Shown here: piece after piece, positions 1 to 7,364 of the stretch | Layout of the letters: each line of letters opens with the position of its first letter | How positions within the stretch are numbered: position 1 is the stretch's first letter | IMG/VR virus record: IMGVR_UViG_3300031952_000137 | Location: 1 to 24,166 of that record | Strand: one strand, 5' to 3' | Origin: a virus | DNA: 24,166 nt | Notes under the pieces: model-generated | The model's input: only the letters and a program-made list of their open reading frames with translations | What the model was told of the DNA's origin: nothing | Database searches by the model: none | Position numbers and translations under genes: made by a program

Positions 1-78
1 CCGTGGGAATGTAACGCATGCGACCGCATAATGACAGGCTTTGATAAGGCGTTCAACACGATTCAAAACGCGAGATAG
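1..78 (+). CDS. 3' end of an unidentified protein with a CxxC pair (partial)
   Basis: Frame 1 is open from the window edge to a TAG at 76-78 and gives about 25 residues that begin PWECNACDRIM. The WECNAC segment is a CxxC pair like those that bind zinc in HNH nucleases and zinc ribbons. HNH genes often lie just upstream of the small terminase in HK97-like phages, so the C-terminus of an HNH endonuclease is the natural guess. The fragment is too short to prove this. The stop lies just before the small terminase start, which fits a polycistronic late operon. Confidence 0.35.
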   Translation, partial: PWECNACDRIMTGFDKAFNTIQNAR

Positions 79-88
79 GTGAATGACG

Positions 89-580
89 ATGGCAGGCTAC
101 AGGGGCAAGCAAGGGCGGAAGCCAATTCCGACAGCCTTGAGGGTCATCAGGGGCAATCCGGGCAAGCGTCCGCTGCCCAAAGGCGAGCCGAAGCCGACCG
201 TCGGGCTACCTAATCCGCCTGACCACCTCACGGCGGAAGCCAAGCGTGAGTGGTGGCGGATGGGGCGTCGGCTAGTCAAGTTAGGCCTCATGACCGAGAT
301 CGACAAGGCAGCGCTGGCCGTCTACTGCCAAGCATGGGCTCGGTGGGAGGAGGCTGAGGCCAGGATCAGGGAGGTCGACCTGGTGATGCCTGGGGCGCAG
401 TTCAACAAGCAACGTAAGGAATTCATCAAGCAGGCGGCGGAGGCCATGCGCGATCTCATGCGTTACCTCGTCGAGTTCGGCATGACGCCGAGTTCGCGGT
501 CCCGCGTGTCGAGCGTGAAGCCGGCCGTAGATGAGGACCCCGTAGAGAAGTGGCTACGTGGTAGCAAGCGCACCCCCTAA
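89..580 (+). CDS. terS: Terminase small subunit, P27 family
   Basis: The small terminase recognises the phage packaging site and recruits the large subunit during DNA packaging. The N-terminus is basic and contains GRKPIPTALRVIRGNPGKR, the typical opening of P27-type small terminases (GRKP..T.L...GNPGKRPL). A helical region follows (about residues 45-135: LTAEAKREWWRM, YCQAWARWEEAEARI) and a loose polar tail ends near GSKRTP. The total of about 163 residues is normal for the family. I prefer ATG 89 because AGGTGA at 77-82 lies 6 nt upstream of it but directly abuts the alternative ATG at 83. The end overlaps the large terminase by 23 nt, as expected for a translationally coupled terS-terL pair. 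Confidence 0.9.
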   Translation: MAGYRGKQGRKPIPTALRVIRGNPGKRPLPKGEPKPTVGLPNPPDHLTAEAKREWWRMGRRLVKLGLMTEIDKAALAVYCQAWARWEEAEARIREVDLVMPGAQFNKQRKEFIKQAAEAMRDLMRYLVEFGMTPSSRSRVSSVKPAVDEDPVEKWLRGSKRTP

Positions 581-2225
581 GTCTGCCGTCACCGCCTACG
601 CTGAGGACGTGATCGCCGGCCGCGTCGTCGCTGGGCGACTTGTTCGGCTGGCCTGCGAGCGCCATCTACGCGACCTGGAGACGGGCAAGGAACGCGGGCT
701 GCACTTCGACGCCGAACAAGCCGAGCGCGTGATCGCCTTCTTCGCCCTCCTGAAGCATAGCAAGGGCGAGTGGGCGGGCCAGCCCTTCATCCTTGAACCG
801 TGGGAAGCCTTCATCGTCGGCTGTCTCTTCGGCTGGAAGCGGGCGGATGGCAACCGGCGCTTCCGTATGTCCTATGTGTCGGTTGCGAGGAAGAACGGCA
901 AGTCGACCCTGACTGCGGGCATCGGTCTCTACCTGGCCTTCTTCGATGACGAGCCCGGTGCGGAGGTCTACGCCGCAGCGACGAAGCGCGAGCAGGCGAA
1001 GATCGTCTGGTCCGAGGCCTCGCGCATGGTGAGCAAGACGCCGGCCATGAAGAAGCGCATCACGGCGTTCGTCGGCAATCTCCACGTCGAGAGTACCGCC
1101 CAGAAGTTCGAACCGCTCGGCGCGGACGCCGACAACATGGACGGGCTCAATGTCCACTGCGCGATCATTGATGAACTCCACGCCCACAAGACGCGCCATA
1201 TGCTGGACGTCCTGACGACGGCGACGGGGGCCCGGCGCCAGCCGCTCATCTTCGTCATCACGACCGCAGGCTTTGACCGCAACTCTGTCTGCTGGGAGCA
1301 ACACGATTACTCGGTGAAGGTGCTGGAAGGCATCCTGCCGGACGATACGTTCTTCTGTTACGTCGCGGGCATCGATGAGGGAGATGACTGGCGCGATGAG
1401 GCAGTCTGGCCGAAGGCGAACCCGAACCTTAACGTTTCTGTCAAGGCTGAGGATTTGAGGACGAAATGCAAGCGAGCCCAGGAAGTGCCCGGGCAACAGA
1501 ACGCCTTCCGCCGGCTGCATCTGAACGAGTGGACAGAGCAGTCCGAGCGCTGGCTGGACATGGCGGTCTGGGATGAGAACGGGGAGCCCTTCGACCCGAC
1601 CCTGCTACAAGGTCGGGAATGCTACACGGGGCTAGACCTATCGAGTACTAAAGACTTGACCGCGCTGGCGCTGTGGTTCCCTGAGCAGCACAAGGCGGTG
1701 ATGGCGTTCTGGGTGCCGGAAGAGGGCGTCCGTCAACGAGCCGACCGCGACCGCGTGCCTTATGATGTCTGGGTGCGTGAGGGGTATATCGAAGCCACCC
1801 CCGGCAATGTTGTGGACTATGATATAATTAGGGCGAGGGCTAACGAGCTTAGGCAGCTTTACAATATCAGAGAGATCGCTTTCGACCGCTGGAACTCGAC
1901 GCAGCTCCAGACGCAACTCATGGGCGACGGGTTTACGGTCGTGCCGTTCGGCCAGGGGTTCGCGTCGATGACGGCGCCGACGAAAGAGATCGAGCGGCTT
2001 GTCCTGGAGCGGAAACTGGGGCATGGCGGCAATCCCGTGCTGAGGTGGAATGCCTCGAACGTGGCGGTCTTACAGGACGCGGCCGGCAACCTCAAGATCG
2101 ACAAGGCGAAGTCGACGGAGAAGGTAGACGGCATGGTAGCCCTAGCGATGGCGATAGGTCGGGCGATAGTGCAAGAGGCGGAGCCGGTGAGCGTCTACGA
2201 GACAAGGGGCATCCTTAGTATATGA
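558..2225 (+). CDS. terL: Terminase large subunit (ATPase and nuclease)
   Basis: This is the packaging motor: an N-terminal ATPase drives DNA into the prohead and a C-terminal RNase H-like nuclease cuts the concatemer. A Walker A-type motif VARKNGKS is at residues 109-116 and a Walker B with catalytic acid, AIIDE, at 202-206. The nuclease domain begins near YTGLDLSSTKD (Asp360). Further candidate acids are Asp443 in AFDRWN and Asp524 in KVDGMVALAMA, which matches the usual three-acid pattern. The 555-residue length is normal for Terminase_1-type proteins. The start is GTG 558, the first start codon after an in-frame stop at 543-545, with only a weak upstream purine stretch, so translation is probably coupled to terS. 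Its TGA overlaps the ATG of the next small gene. Confidence 0.95.
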   Translation: MVASAPPKSAVTAYAEDVIAGRVVAGRLVRLACERHLRDLETGKERGLHFDAEQAERVIAFFALLKHSKGEWAGQPFILEPWEAFIVGCLFGWKRADGNRRFRMSYVSVARKNGKSTLTAGIGLYLAFFDDEPGAEVYAAATKREQAKIVWSEASRMVSKTPAMKKRITAFVGNLHVESTAQKFEPLGADADNMDGLNVHCAIIDELHAHKTRHMLDVLTTATGARRQPLIFVITTAGFDRNSVCWEQHDYSVKVLEGILPDDTFFCYVAGIDEGDDWRDEAVWPKANPNLNVSVKAEDLRTKCKRAQEVPGQQNAFRRLHLNEWTEQSERWLDMAVWDENGEPFDPTLLQGRECYTGLDLSSTKDLTALALWFPEQHKAVMAFWVPEEGVRQRADRDRVPYDVWVREGYIEATPGNVVDYDIIRARANELRQLYNIREIAFDRWNSTQLQTQLMGDGFTVVPFGQGFASMTAPTKEIERLVLERKLGHGGNPVLRWNASNVAVLQDAAGNLKIDKAKSTEKVDGMVALAMAIGRAIVQEAEPVSVYETRGILSI

Positions 2226-2380
2226 CGCGTCTCAAGGACATCCGCGATATCGTTGGGCTCCTGGGCGGCGGGTGTCTAGCAGCCGGCCTCGCAATGTTTG
2301 ACGTTAGAGTCGCCCTGATAACCGTCGGCGTTCTGCTGTTGTCCCTGGCTATCACGGGCGCATGGAGGGCAACGAAATGA
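2222..2380 (+). CDS. Small two-helix membrane protein between terL and portal
   Basis: A 52-residue reading frame begins at ATG 2222, which overlaps the terL stop (ATGA), and its TGA at 2378-2380 overlaps the portal ATG at 2377 (ATGA again). The product starts MTRLKDIRDIVGLLGGG and has two hydrophobic stretches, about residues 11-25 (VGLLGGGCLAAGLAM) and 30-46 (VALITVGVLLLSLAITG), separated by FDVR and ending in a positively charged WRATK. This looks like a helical hairpin in the inner membrane. AAGGGG at 2204-2209 is a somewhat distant ribosome-binding site. Small membrane proteins do occur at this position in other phages, but I do not recognise the family. Roles in prohead-membrane docking or superinfection exclusion are guesses. 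Confidence 0.72.
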   Translation: MTRLKDIRDIVGLLGGGCLAAGLAMFDVRVALITVGVLLLSLAITGAWRATK

Positions 2381-3918
2381 CTACGGGCCTCCTAGTTAGA
2401 CTCCTCAGCCCCCGAGCAGACTCCCCCTCGCCTGACGACGATGCCTGGTATGGCGCGGTCGGCTCGTCGATGCTCGCCCAGGCGGGCGTCCGCGTCGACG
2501 CCGACACAGCCCTCAAGGTAGCGACCGTCTTCCGTTGCGTGAGTATTCTCGCCGGCACGTTCGCCATGCTCCCGCTCGGGATATACGCTGACCAGGCCAA
2601 CGGTGCCAAGAAGCGCGCTACCGACTTGCCGCTCGACTACCTTCTGAGCGCGGAGCCGAACCGATACCAGGACTCATTCCAGTGGCGCGAGATGATATTC
2701 GGCCACATCTTGCTCAGGGGGAACCTCTACTGTCGCATCATCCCCGGCATGAGCGGCCCCGTCGGTGAACTCATACCGATGCACCCTGACAGCGTAACGC
2801 CTGAGCGCCTACCCGACGGGACGGTGCGGTACAAGGTGCGCCTCCAAACGGGACAGACGGAGATACTGAACCGAGACGATGTATTCCATGTGCCCGGCCT
2901 TTCCAGCGATGGGCTGACCGGCCTCTCGGTGGTGGGCCTCATGAGAGAGACCCTTGGGCTGGCCCTGGCGACCGAATCCTACGGAGCGCGGTTCTTCAGC
3001 CAGAACGCCCAGCCGAGCGGGGTGTTGACTATCCCAGGCACGTTGGAGGAGGAAGCCCTAGCAAGGCTGTCTAAGTCGTGGCAGGAAACCCACTCGGGCC
3101 TAGCCAACAGTCACAAGATTGCGATCCTTGAGCAGGGTTTGGACTGGAAGCAGGTCGGGATGACATCAGAGGATGCCCAGTTCTTGCAGACCCGCTCCTT
3201 CCAGCGCAACGAGATCACTACAGCGTTCGGCATCCCCCCGCACATGGTCGGGGACACCGAGAAGTCCACTTCCTGGGGAACGGGCATCGAGCAGCAGACA
3301 ATCGGGTTCGTGGTCTGGACGCTGCTGCCCTGGCTAGTGCGCTTCGAGCAAGCGGTCAACCGGCAATTGATCATCGGGCCACAGCCCCTCTACTCTAAGT
3401 TCAACGTCAAGGGGCTCCTTCGCGGCGACAGCGCGGCCCGCTATTCTGCCTATGCTATCGCCCGTCAGTGGGGCTTGCAGAACGCTAACGAGATTCGGGC
3501 GCTTGAAGATATGGACCCGATAGATGGGCCAGCAGGGGAAGAGTACCTGAACCCCTTGAACTTCGCGCCGGCAGGGACGACAGCGCCCAGGCCAGTTCCC
3601 CCGCCGCCGTCGAATGGGCAGGCGCAACTCCTGGCCCACGACTTTGTTGATCGTCTCGTCGCCAAGGAGATCGGGCTGGTGAGGAAGGCGGCGCTACGCT
3701 TCGCGGCAAACGGAGAAGGCTGGGAAGCGTGGCTCGTAGACTTCTACGGACGCCACGCGGAGGAGTTGGCGGCGACCCTTCACATCGAGCCGGACACAGC
3801 GGCACGGTACGCTGAGGAGCACCGGCAGCAGATCGCCCAGCACGGCGTCGGAATCATGGAGCAAATGGAATCAGAGTGGGCGTTGCGGCTTGCGACGTTA
3901 GCCCTTGGAGGTGAATAG
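2377..3918 (+). CDS. Portal protein, HK97 family
   Basis: The portal forms the dodecameric ring at one capsid vertex through which DNA enters and leaves and to which the connectors attach. The protein (513 residues from ATG 2377) shows the HK97-type pattern: early ALKVATVFRCVSILAGTFAMLPL, then PNRYQDSFQWREM, LLRGNLYCRI and a region around FGIPPHMVGD that is diagnostic of the family. A proline-rich linker (APRPVPPPPSNGQ, about residues 397-412) leads to a charged helical C-terminal tail of about 100 residues. I chose ATG 2377 over ATG 2362 because GGAGGG at 2364-2369 sits 7 nt upstream of it and it overlaps the stop of the preceding small gene. The next gene follows after 2 nt. Confidence 0.95.
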   Translation: MTTGLLVRLLSPRADSPSPDDDAWYGAVGSSMLAQAGVRVDADTALKVATVFRCVSILAGTFAMLPLGIYADQANGAKKRATDLPLDYLLSAEPNRYQDSFQWREMIFGHILLRGNLYCRIIPGMSGPVGELIPMHPDSVTPERLPDGTVRYKVRLQTGQTEILNRDDVFHVPGLSSDGLTGLSVVGLMRETLGLALATESYGARFFSQNAQPSGVLTIPGTLEEEALARLSKSWQETHSGLANSHKIAILEQGLDWKQVGMTSEDAQFLQTRSFQRNEITTAFGIPPHMVGDTEKSTSWGTGIEQQTIGFVVWTLLPWLVRFEQAVNRQLIIGPQPLYSKFNVKGLLRGDSAARYSAYAIARQWGLQNANEIRALEDMDPIDGPAGEEYLNPLNFAPAGTTAPRPVPPPPSNGQAQLLAHDFVDRLVAKEIGLVRKAALRFAANGEGWEAWLVDFYGRHAEELAATLHIEPDTAARYAEEHRQQIAQHGVGIMEQMESEWALRLATLALGGE

Positions 3919-3920
3919 AA

Positions 3921-5000
3921 ATGCCACTGCCGAAGCCAGAAGACGATGAGACCAAGGACGACTTCATAGATCGCTGCATGAGCGACCAGACGATGAACGA
4001 GGACTTCCCCGACCAAGACCAGCGGCGGGCCGTCTGCGAATCCCAGTGGGATAAAGACAAGGAGGGCTCGGCGGGGATGGCCCTAACAGGGCGCCCGTGG
4101 GCAATCATGCCCAGTGTCCTCTACGGGATGATCGAGCGTGTGAAGGCGGGCAATCCCTTCCAGGCGGGTCCGACACCCACGGCTTCCCGCAGGGGCACGG
4201 TGGCGGTGCTGCCGATCTATGGGACGATCACACAGAAGGGCGGCGGCGGGTTCCTGGACTTCCTTATGGGGTCAGGCACGAGCACCGAGAAGTTCGGCGC
4301 CCTCTTCAGTCAGGTCATGGCGGACGAATCGGTCAAGGCCGTGATCCTTGACATCGACTCCCCGGGCGGCTCCGTCTTCGGCGTGCCTGAGCTGGCGGAT
4401 ACCATCTTCAAGGCGCGGGGCGGCAAGCCCATCATCGCGGTTTCCAACTCCCTCGCTGCCAGCGCCGCCTATTGGCTGGCAACCCAGGCGGACCAGATCG
4501 TCGTCTCCCCATCGAGTGAGATCGGGTCAATCGGCGTCTATGCCCTACACGAAGATATCTCGGAGATGGTCAAGGGCATGGGGGTTGCGGTGACGCTGAT
4601 CTCTGCGGGGAAGCACAAGACCGAAGGCAATGAGTTCGAGCCCTTGGGCGAAGAGGCGCGAGATGCGATCCAGGCGCGGGTCGATGACTACTACGGCATG
4701 TTCGTCAAGGCCGTGGCCCGTGGCCGGGGAGTCATGGAGTCGGCAGTGCGCGGCGGCTTCGGCGAGGGCCGGGTTGTGGGCGCGGTAGACGCCGTGAAGT
4801 TGAACATGGCGGACCGCGTGGCGACGCTTAACCAGACGCTCCAGAGATTCGCTGGAAGCGGCGGGGCAACGATGCTTGCCGAGGAGCCGGTTGAGATTCT
4901 GGCGGAGGCGGAGCCGGTAGTTGTGGCCGAGGAGACCCCGCCTGAGAGCAAGGGCGAGTCGCTGGACATCCGGCGGCGACGGCTGGAGTTGGCGCGATAG
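3921..5000 (+). CDS. Prohead protease, S49 (SppA/ClpP-like) family, with N-terminal extension
   Basis: This serine protease matures the procapsid by cutting scaffold and capsid delta domains. The S49 core covers about residues 90-310. DSPGGSVFGV (146-155) is the oxyanion/strand motif, NSLAASAAYW (176-185) holds the likely nucleophile Ser181, and ISAGKHKTEGN (227-237) holds the likely general-base lysine (Lys231 or Lys233). Residues 1-45 are an extra segment with DDFIDRCM and FPDQDQRRAVCESQW, a cysteine-bearing motif I recall from the N-termini of other phage prohead proteins. Residues 315-345 are acidic and proline-rich and could act as a scaffold-like tail. GGAGGTGA at 3906-3913 lies 7 nt before ATG 3921. 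An internal ATG at 4078 would give a form lacking the extension. Confidence 0.9.
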   Translation: MPLPKPEDDETKDDFIDRCMSDQTMNEDFPDQDQRRAVCESQWDKDKEGSAGMALTGRPWAIMPSVLYGMIERVKAGNPFQAGPTPTASRRGTVAVLPIYGTITQKGGGGFLDFLMGSGTSTEKFGALFSQVMADESVKAVILDIDSPGGSVFGVPELADTIFKARGGKPIIAVSNSLAASAAYWLATQADQIVVSPSSEIGSIGVYALHEDISEMVKGMGVAVTLISAGKHKTEGNEFEPLGEEARDAIQARVDDYYGMFVKAVARGRGVMESAVRGGFGEGRVVGAVDAVKLNMADRVATLNQTLQRFAGSGGATMLAEEPVEILAEAEPVVVAEETPPESKGESLDIRRRRLELAR

Positions 5001-5011
5001 GGGGATAGCAA

Positions 5012-5359
5012 ATGCGACGAGGATTTTCACCAGCAGAACGTGGCCGCCGTGGTGGTCTAACGACGCGTGCCCACTACTCACCTGGGTACTTGAGGACTGG
5101 GGATGATGAGCGCGAGTTCAGCGCTGAGGAAATGGCAGACCTTGATAGTATTGAGGCATTGATGATGCCTCCTCATAGTTCACCTGCTGAGATGACGGCC
5201 CCCGCGAGAGATGCGTTTCTACAGTCACTCGTTCCTGCCGATATCGGATTGAGTGGCGAGGAGACCGAGCGATTGGCACGAGAGGCGCGGCGGCAACATT
5301 GTGCCAAAATGGCACGAACTCGCTGGGATAAACGGAAGGGGCTTGACAAACCGGAGTAG
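5012..5359 (+). CDS. Hypothetical protein between protease and capsid genes
   Basis: I do not recognise this 115-residue protein. It starts MRRGFSPAERGRRGGLTTR, is basic at the N-terminus and acidic in the middle (DDEREFSAEEMADLDSIEALM), and ends with a charged helix (ETERLAREARRQHCAKMARTRWDKR). No signal peptide or membrane segment is seen. AGGGGGAT at 4999-5006 is a good ribosome-binding site 5 nt before ATG 5012, and the gene is co-oriented in the operon, so it is probably real. Its position between protease and major capsid suggests a head-assembly accessory role, but that rests on context only. The -35 box of the capsid promoter lies inside its last codons. Confidence 0.7.
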   Translation: MRRGFSPAERGRRGGLTTRAHYSPGYLRTGDDEREFSAEEMADLDSIEALMMPPHSSPAEMTAPARDAFLQSLVPADIGLSGEETERLAREARRQHCAKMARTRWDKRKGLDKPE

Positions 5360-5371
5360 GCGCTTTATCAT
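5343..5371 (+). promoter_or_regulatory. Near-consensus sigma70-type promoter for the capsid gene
   Basis: TTGACA at 5343-5348 is a perfect -35 hexamer. After exactly 17 nt comes TATCAT at 5366-5371, one mismatch from TATAAT. Transcription would start at about 5378 and give a leader of roughly 170 nt before the capsid ATG. It is the best + strand promoter I found in the window and sits in front of the gene needed in highest copy. Whether it acts in the host, or only in lysogens or late infection, is not shown by the sequence. Confidence 0.65.
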
Positions 5372-5377
5372 CTAAGC

Positions 5378-5550
5378 AGATCATGACATAGTGGTCTTCA
5401 GCCGGACGGCTTCGACGAGTTCTGAAGGCTGAAGGCGACACAGAGATAGCGGCTTTGACGAGTCGCGTTCCCTGTAACCGCAAAACGTGCGGTGCGCAGG
5501 GCGCGGCTTTTTTGTTGCCCTTCGCACCGAGATAGCGAAGGAGTAACGAC
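5378..5550 (+). ncRNA. Structured 5' leader of the capsid mRNA (possible cis-regulatory RNA)
   Basis: This 170-nt stretch has no credible reading frame but several RNA structures. Arm 5394-5403 pairs with 5427-5436 (core CTTCAGCC/GGCTGAAG, extended by G-U and G-C). ACCGCA 5477-5482 pairs with TGCGGT 5488-5493. A larger hairpin pairs 5490-5502 with 5517-5529 (12 of 13 positions) and holds a run of six T (5508-5513) in its loop. It shares bases 5490-5493 with the smaller hairpin, so the two cannot coexist. A near-identical 14-mer occurs at 5407-5420 and 5450-5463, and GAGATAGCG at 5443-5451 and 5529-5537. AAGGAG at 5538-5543 is the capsid ribosome-binding site. An attenuator, translational control element or stability element are all possible. 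Confidence 0.45.
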
Positions 5551-6858
5551 ATGGCCACCTTGTGGCAGAAACTCATGCAAGAGAAGGCCGACCTCGTTGC
5601 CAGAGGGAAGGCCATTCTCGACGCGGCTGAGACTGAAGGCCGCGATTTGGCTGCTGAAGACTCGGCAGCCCTCGACGAAATCGATACGCGGATGCAGGCG
5701 CTCGGCCCCCAACTGGCGAGCGTCGAAGCCCAGCGCGAGCGCGAGCGCACCATGCCCGGCGCCGTGGCTTCCCCCGACCCGATAGTGGAGCGGGCCAAGT
5801 TCAAGACCTGGGGCGAGCAGCTTCAGGCAGTCGTGCGGGCCGCAGCGGGTGAGATTGACCCCCGGCTGACGCGGGTCAACGGCGACGGCGGGATCATGGC
5901 CGCAACCGGTATGAGCGAGGGCATCCCCGCTGACGGCGGGTTCCTCGTCCAGATCGACTTTGCGAGTGAGTTGTTGCAGCGCACCTACGACTCGGGCCTC
6001 GTGGCCGGTCGCTGCCGGCGAATCCCGATCAGCGCCAACTCCAACGGCCTCAAGATCAACGGGATCAACGAGACCAGCCGGGCCGACGGCTCGCGCTGGG
6101 GCGGCATTCTGGCGTACTGGAAGGCTGAGGCGGCTGCGAAGGCGGCCTCCGCTCCCAAGTTCCGCCAGATCGAACTCAACCTCAAGAAGCTCATTGGCCT
6201 CTGCTACGCCACTGATGAGCTGCTCCAGGACGCAAGCGCCCTCGGCGCCATCATCAGCGCCGGCTTCGCAGAGGAGTTCGCCTTCAAGATCGACGATGCG
6301 GTCATTGAAGGCACCGGCGCGGGACAGCCGCTGGGAATCCTCAACAGCGGTGCTCTCGTAACCCAGGCGGCGGAAGGTGGGCAACTAGCCCGAACCGTCG
6401 TGATCCAGAACATCGTGCAGATGTGGTCGCGGCTGGACCCGCGGTCGAAGGCCAACTGCGTCTGGTTCGTCAACACCGACGTTACCCCCCAGCTCTATAC
6501 CCTGGCGCTGGCCGTGGGTACGGGCGGGGCTCCGGTCTTCATGCCCCCGGGCGGCTTGGCCGATGCGCCTTACGCACGGCTGTTCAACCGGCCGGTCATC
6601 GAGATCGAGCAGTGCTCCACGCTGGGCACGGTCGGCGACATCATCCTCGCCGACATGAGCCAGTACTTGCTCATCGACAAGGGCGGGATTGAGGGTGCCA
6701 GCTCGATCCACCTGAAGTTCAACTACGACGAGACGGTCTTCCGGTTCGTCTACAGGGTTGACGGGCAGCCCACCTGGGCGGCTTCGGTAACCCCGTTCAA
6801 GGACGCGGCCACGACCAGGACAATCTCGCCGTGGGTAGCCTTGGCGACAAGGGCCTAA
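5551..6858 (+). CDS. Major capsid protein, HK97 gp5-like
   Basis: This is the main shell subunit with the HK97 fold. Residues 1-70 are a helical, charged delta-like domain (LMQEKADLVARGKAILDAAE, DEIDTRMQALGPQLASVEAQRERER) that normally serves as a built-in scaffold and is removed by the protease. The shell domain follows: EGIPADGGFLVQIDFASELL, LKKLIGLCYATDELLQDASA, the conserved GTGAGQPLGIL (about 252-262) and WSRLDPRSKANCVWFVN, then a C-terminus with FRFVYRVDGQPTW. The 435-residue length is typical of capsid proteins that carry their own delta domain. AAGGAG at 5538-5543 lies 7 nt before ATG 5551. The gene has its own upstream promoter and long leader, and the S49 protease gene lies two genes upstream. 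Confidence 0.95.
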   Translation: MATLWQKLMQEKADLVARGKAILDAAETEGRDLAAEDSAALDEIDTRMQALGPQLASVEAQRERERTMPGAVASPDPIVERAKFKTWGEQLQAVVRAAAGEIDPRLTRVNGDGGIMAATGMSEGIPADGGFLVQIDFASELLQRTYDSGLVAGRCRRIPISANSNGLKINGINETSRADGSRWGGILAYWKAEAAAKAASAPKFRQIELNLKKLIGLCYATDELLQDASALGAIISAGFAEEFAFKIDDAVIEGTGAGQPLGILNSGALVTQAAEGGQLARTVVIQNIVQMWSRLDPRSKANCVWFVNTDVTPQLYTLALAVGTGGAPVFMPPGGLADAPYARLFNRPVIEIEQCSTLGTVGDIILADMSQYLLIDKGGIEGASSIHLKFNYDETVFRFVYRVDGQPTWAASVTPFKDAATTRTISPWVALATRA

Positions 6859-6880
6859 GAGGGATTAGGAGGAGGATAAA

Positions 6881-7357
6881 ATGTCTTACCCGTGGAGTCT
6901 AGCTCAGAACTGCAAGATCGTTGCCGCGATCAACCCGTCGGCGGGCGCGGCTGTAACCGGCGACTATGTGTGCTTGAAGAACGCGCACAAGTGCTGGGTC
7001 TTGATCGGGTCTAGCGGTGGAAACGCGACTGCGGCCACCTTCGGGATCAACGAGGCGACGGCCGTGGCCCCTACGGGCGCAGTCGCAAGCACGGCTCTGT
7101 TCCCGAACTGGATCAACAACAGTTGTGCAGTGACGGACACTCTCGTCAAGGGGGCGGATGCCGCAACCGTGACGACAGACGGTCTCGCTACCCCAAAGGT
7201 GATCGTCATTGAGGTCGACCCGGCTCTATTGTCGGCTGGTTTCGACTGCATCGCCGTGACCGAAGGCGCATCGAACGCGGCCAACATCACAGCGGCTGTC
7301 TACATCATAGCCGAGCGATACCAGCAGGCGACACCGCCATCGGCGATCCTCGACTAG
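6881..7357 (+). CDS. Putative head decoration or accessory protein
   Basis: The 158-residue product starts MSYPWSLAQNCKIVAAINPS and continues GDYVCLKNAHKCWVLI, which looks like beta-strands rich in Ala, Thr, Val and Gly. It has no signal peptide, membrane helix or catalytic motif. Proteins with this SLAQNCKIV...GDYV.LKNAHK opening are, from memory, common directly after capsid genes in phages, but I know no established function. AGGAGGAGG just upstream of ATG 6881 is a very strong ribosome-binding site, which fits high expression next to the major capsid gene. A decoration or stabilising role is inferred from position, size and composition. Confidence 0.75.
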   Translation: MSYPWSLAQNCKIVAAINPSAGAAVTGDYVCLKNAHKCWVLIGSSGGNATAATFGINEATAVAPTGAVASTALFPNWINNSCAVTDTLVKGADAATVTTDGLATPKVIVIEVDPALLSAGFDCIAVTEGASNAANITAAVYIIAERYQQATPPSAILD

Positions 7358-7364
7358 CTTTAGC

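Noticed and set aside
666-1520. 284-codon minus-strand ORF inside terL
   Set aside because: It is a shadow of the large terminase, whose catalytic motifs lie on the + strand.
4545-5081. 178-codon minus-strand ORF over the S49 protease
   Set aside because: Shadow frame; no motif or start signal.
5378-5550. tRNA or tmRNA gene in the capsid leader
   Set aside because: No acceptor stem, anticodon arm or GGTTCGA-type T-loop in the right order.
5398-6384. 328-codon minus-strand ORF over the capsid gene and its leader
   Set aside because: It is antisense to the well-supported capsid gene, with biased composition (Ala, Gly, Leu, Arg), no ribosome-binding site and no recognisable domain. Long antisense frames are common in GC-rich DNA.
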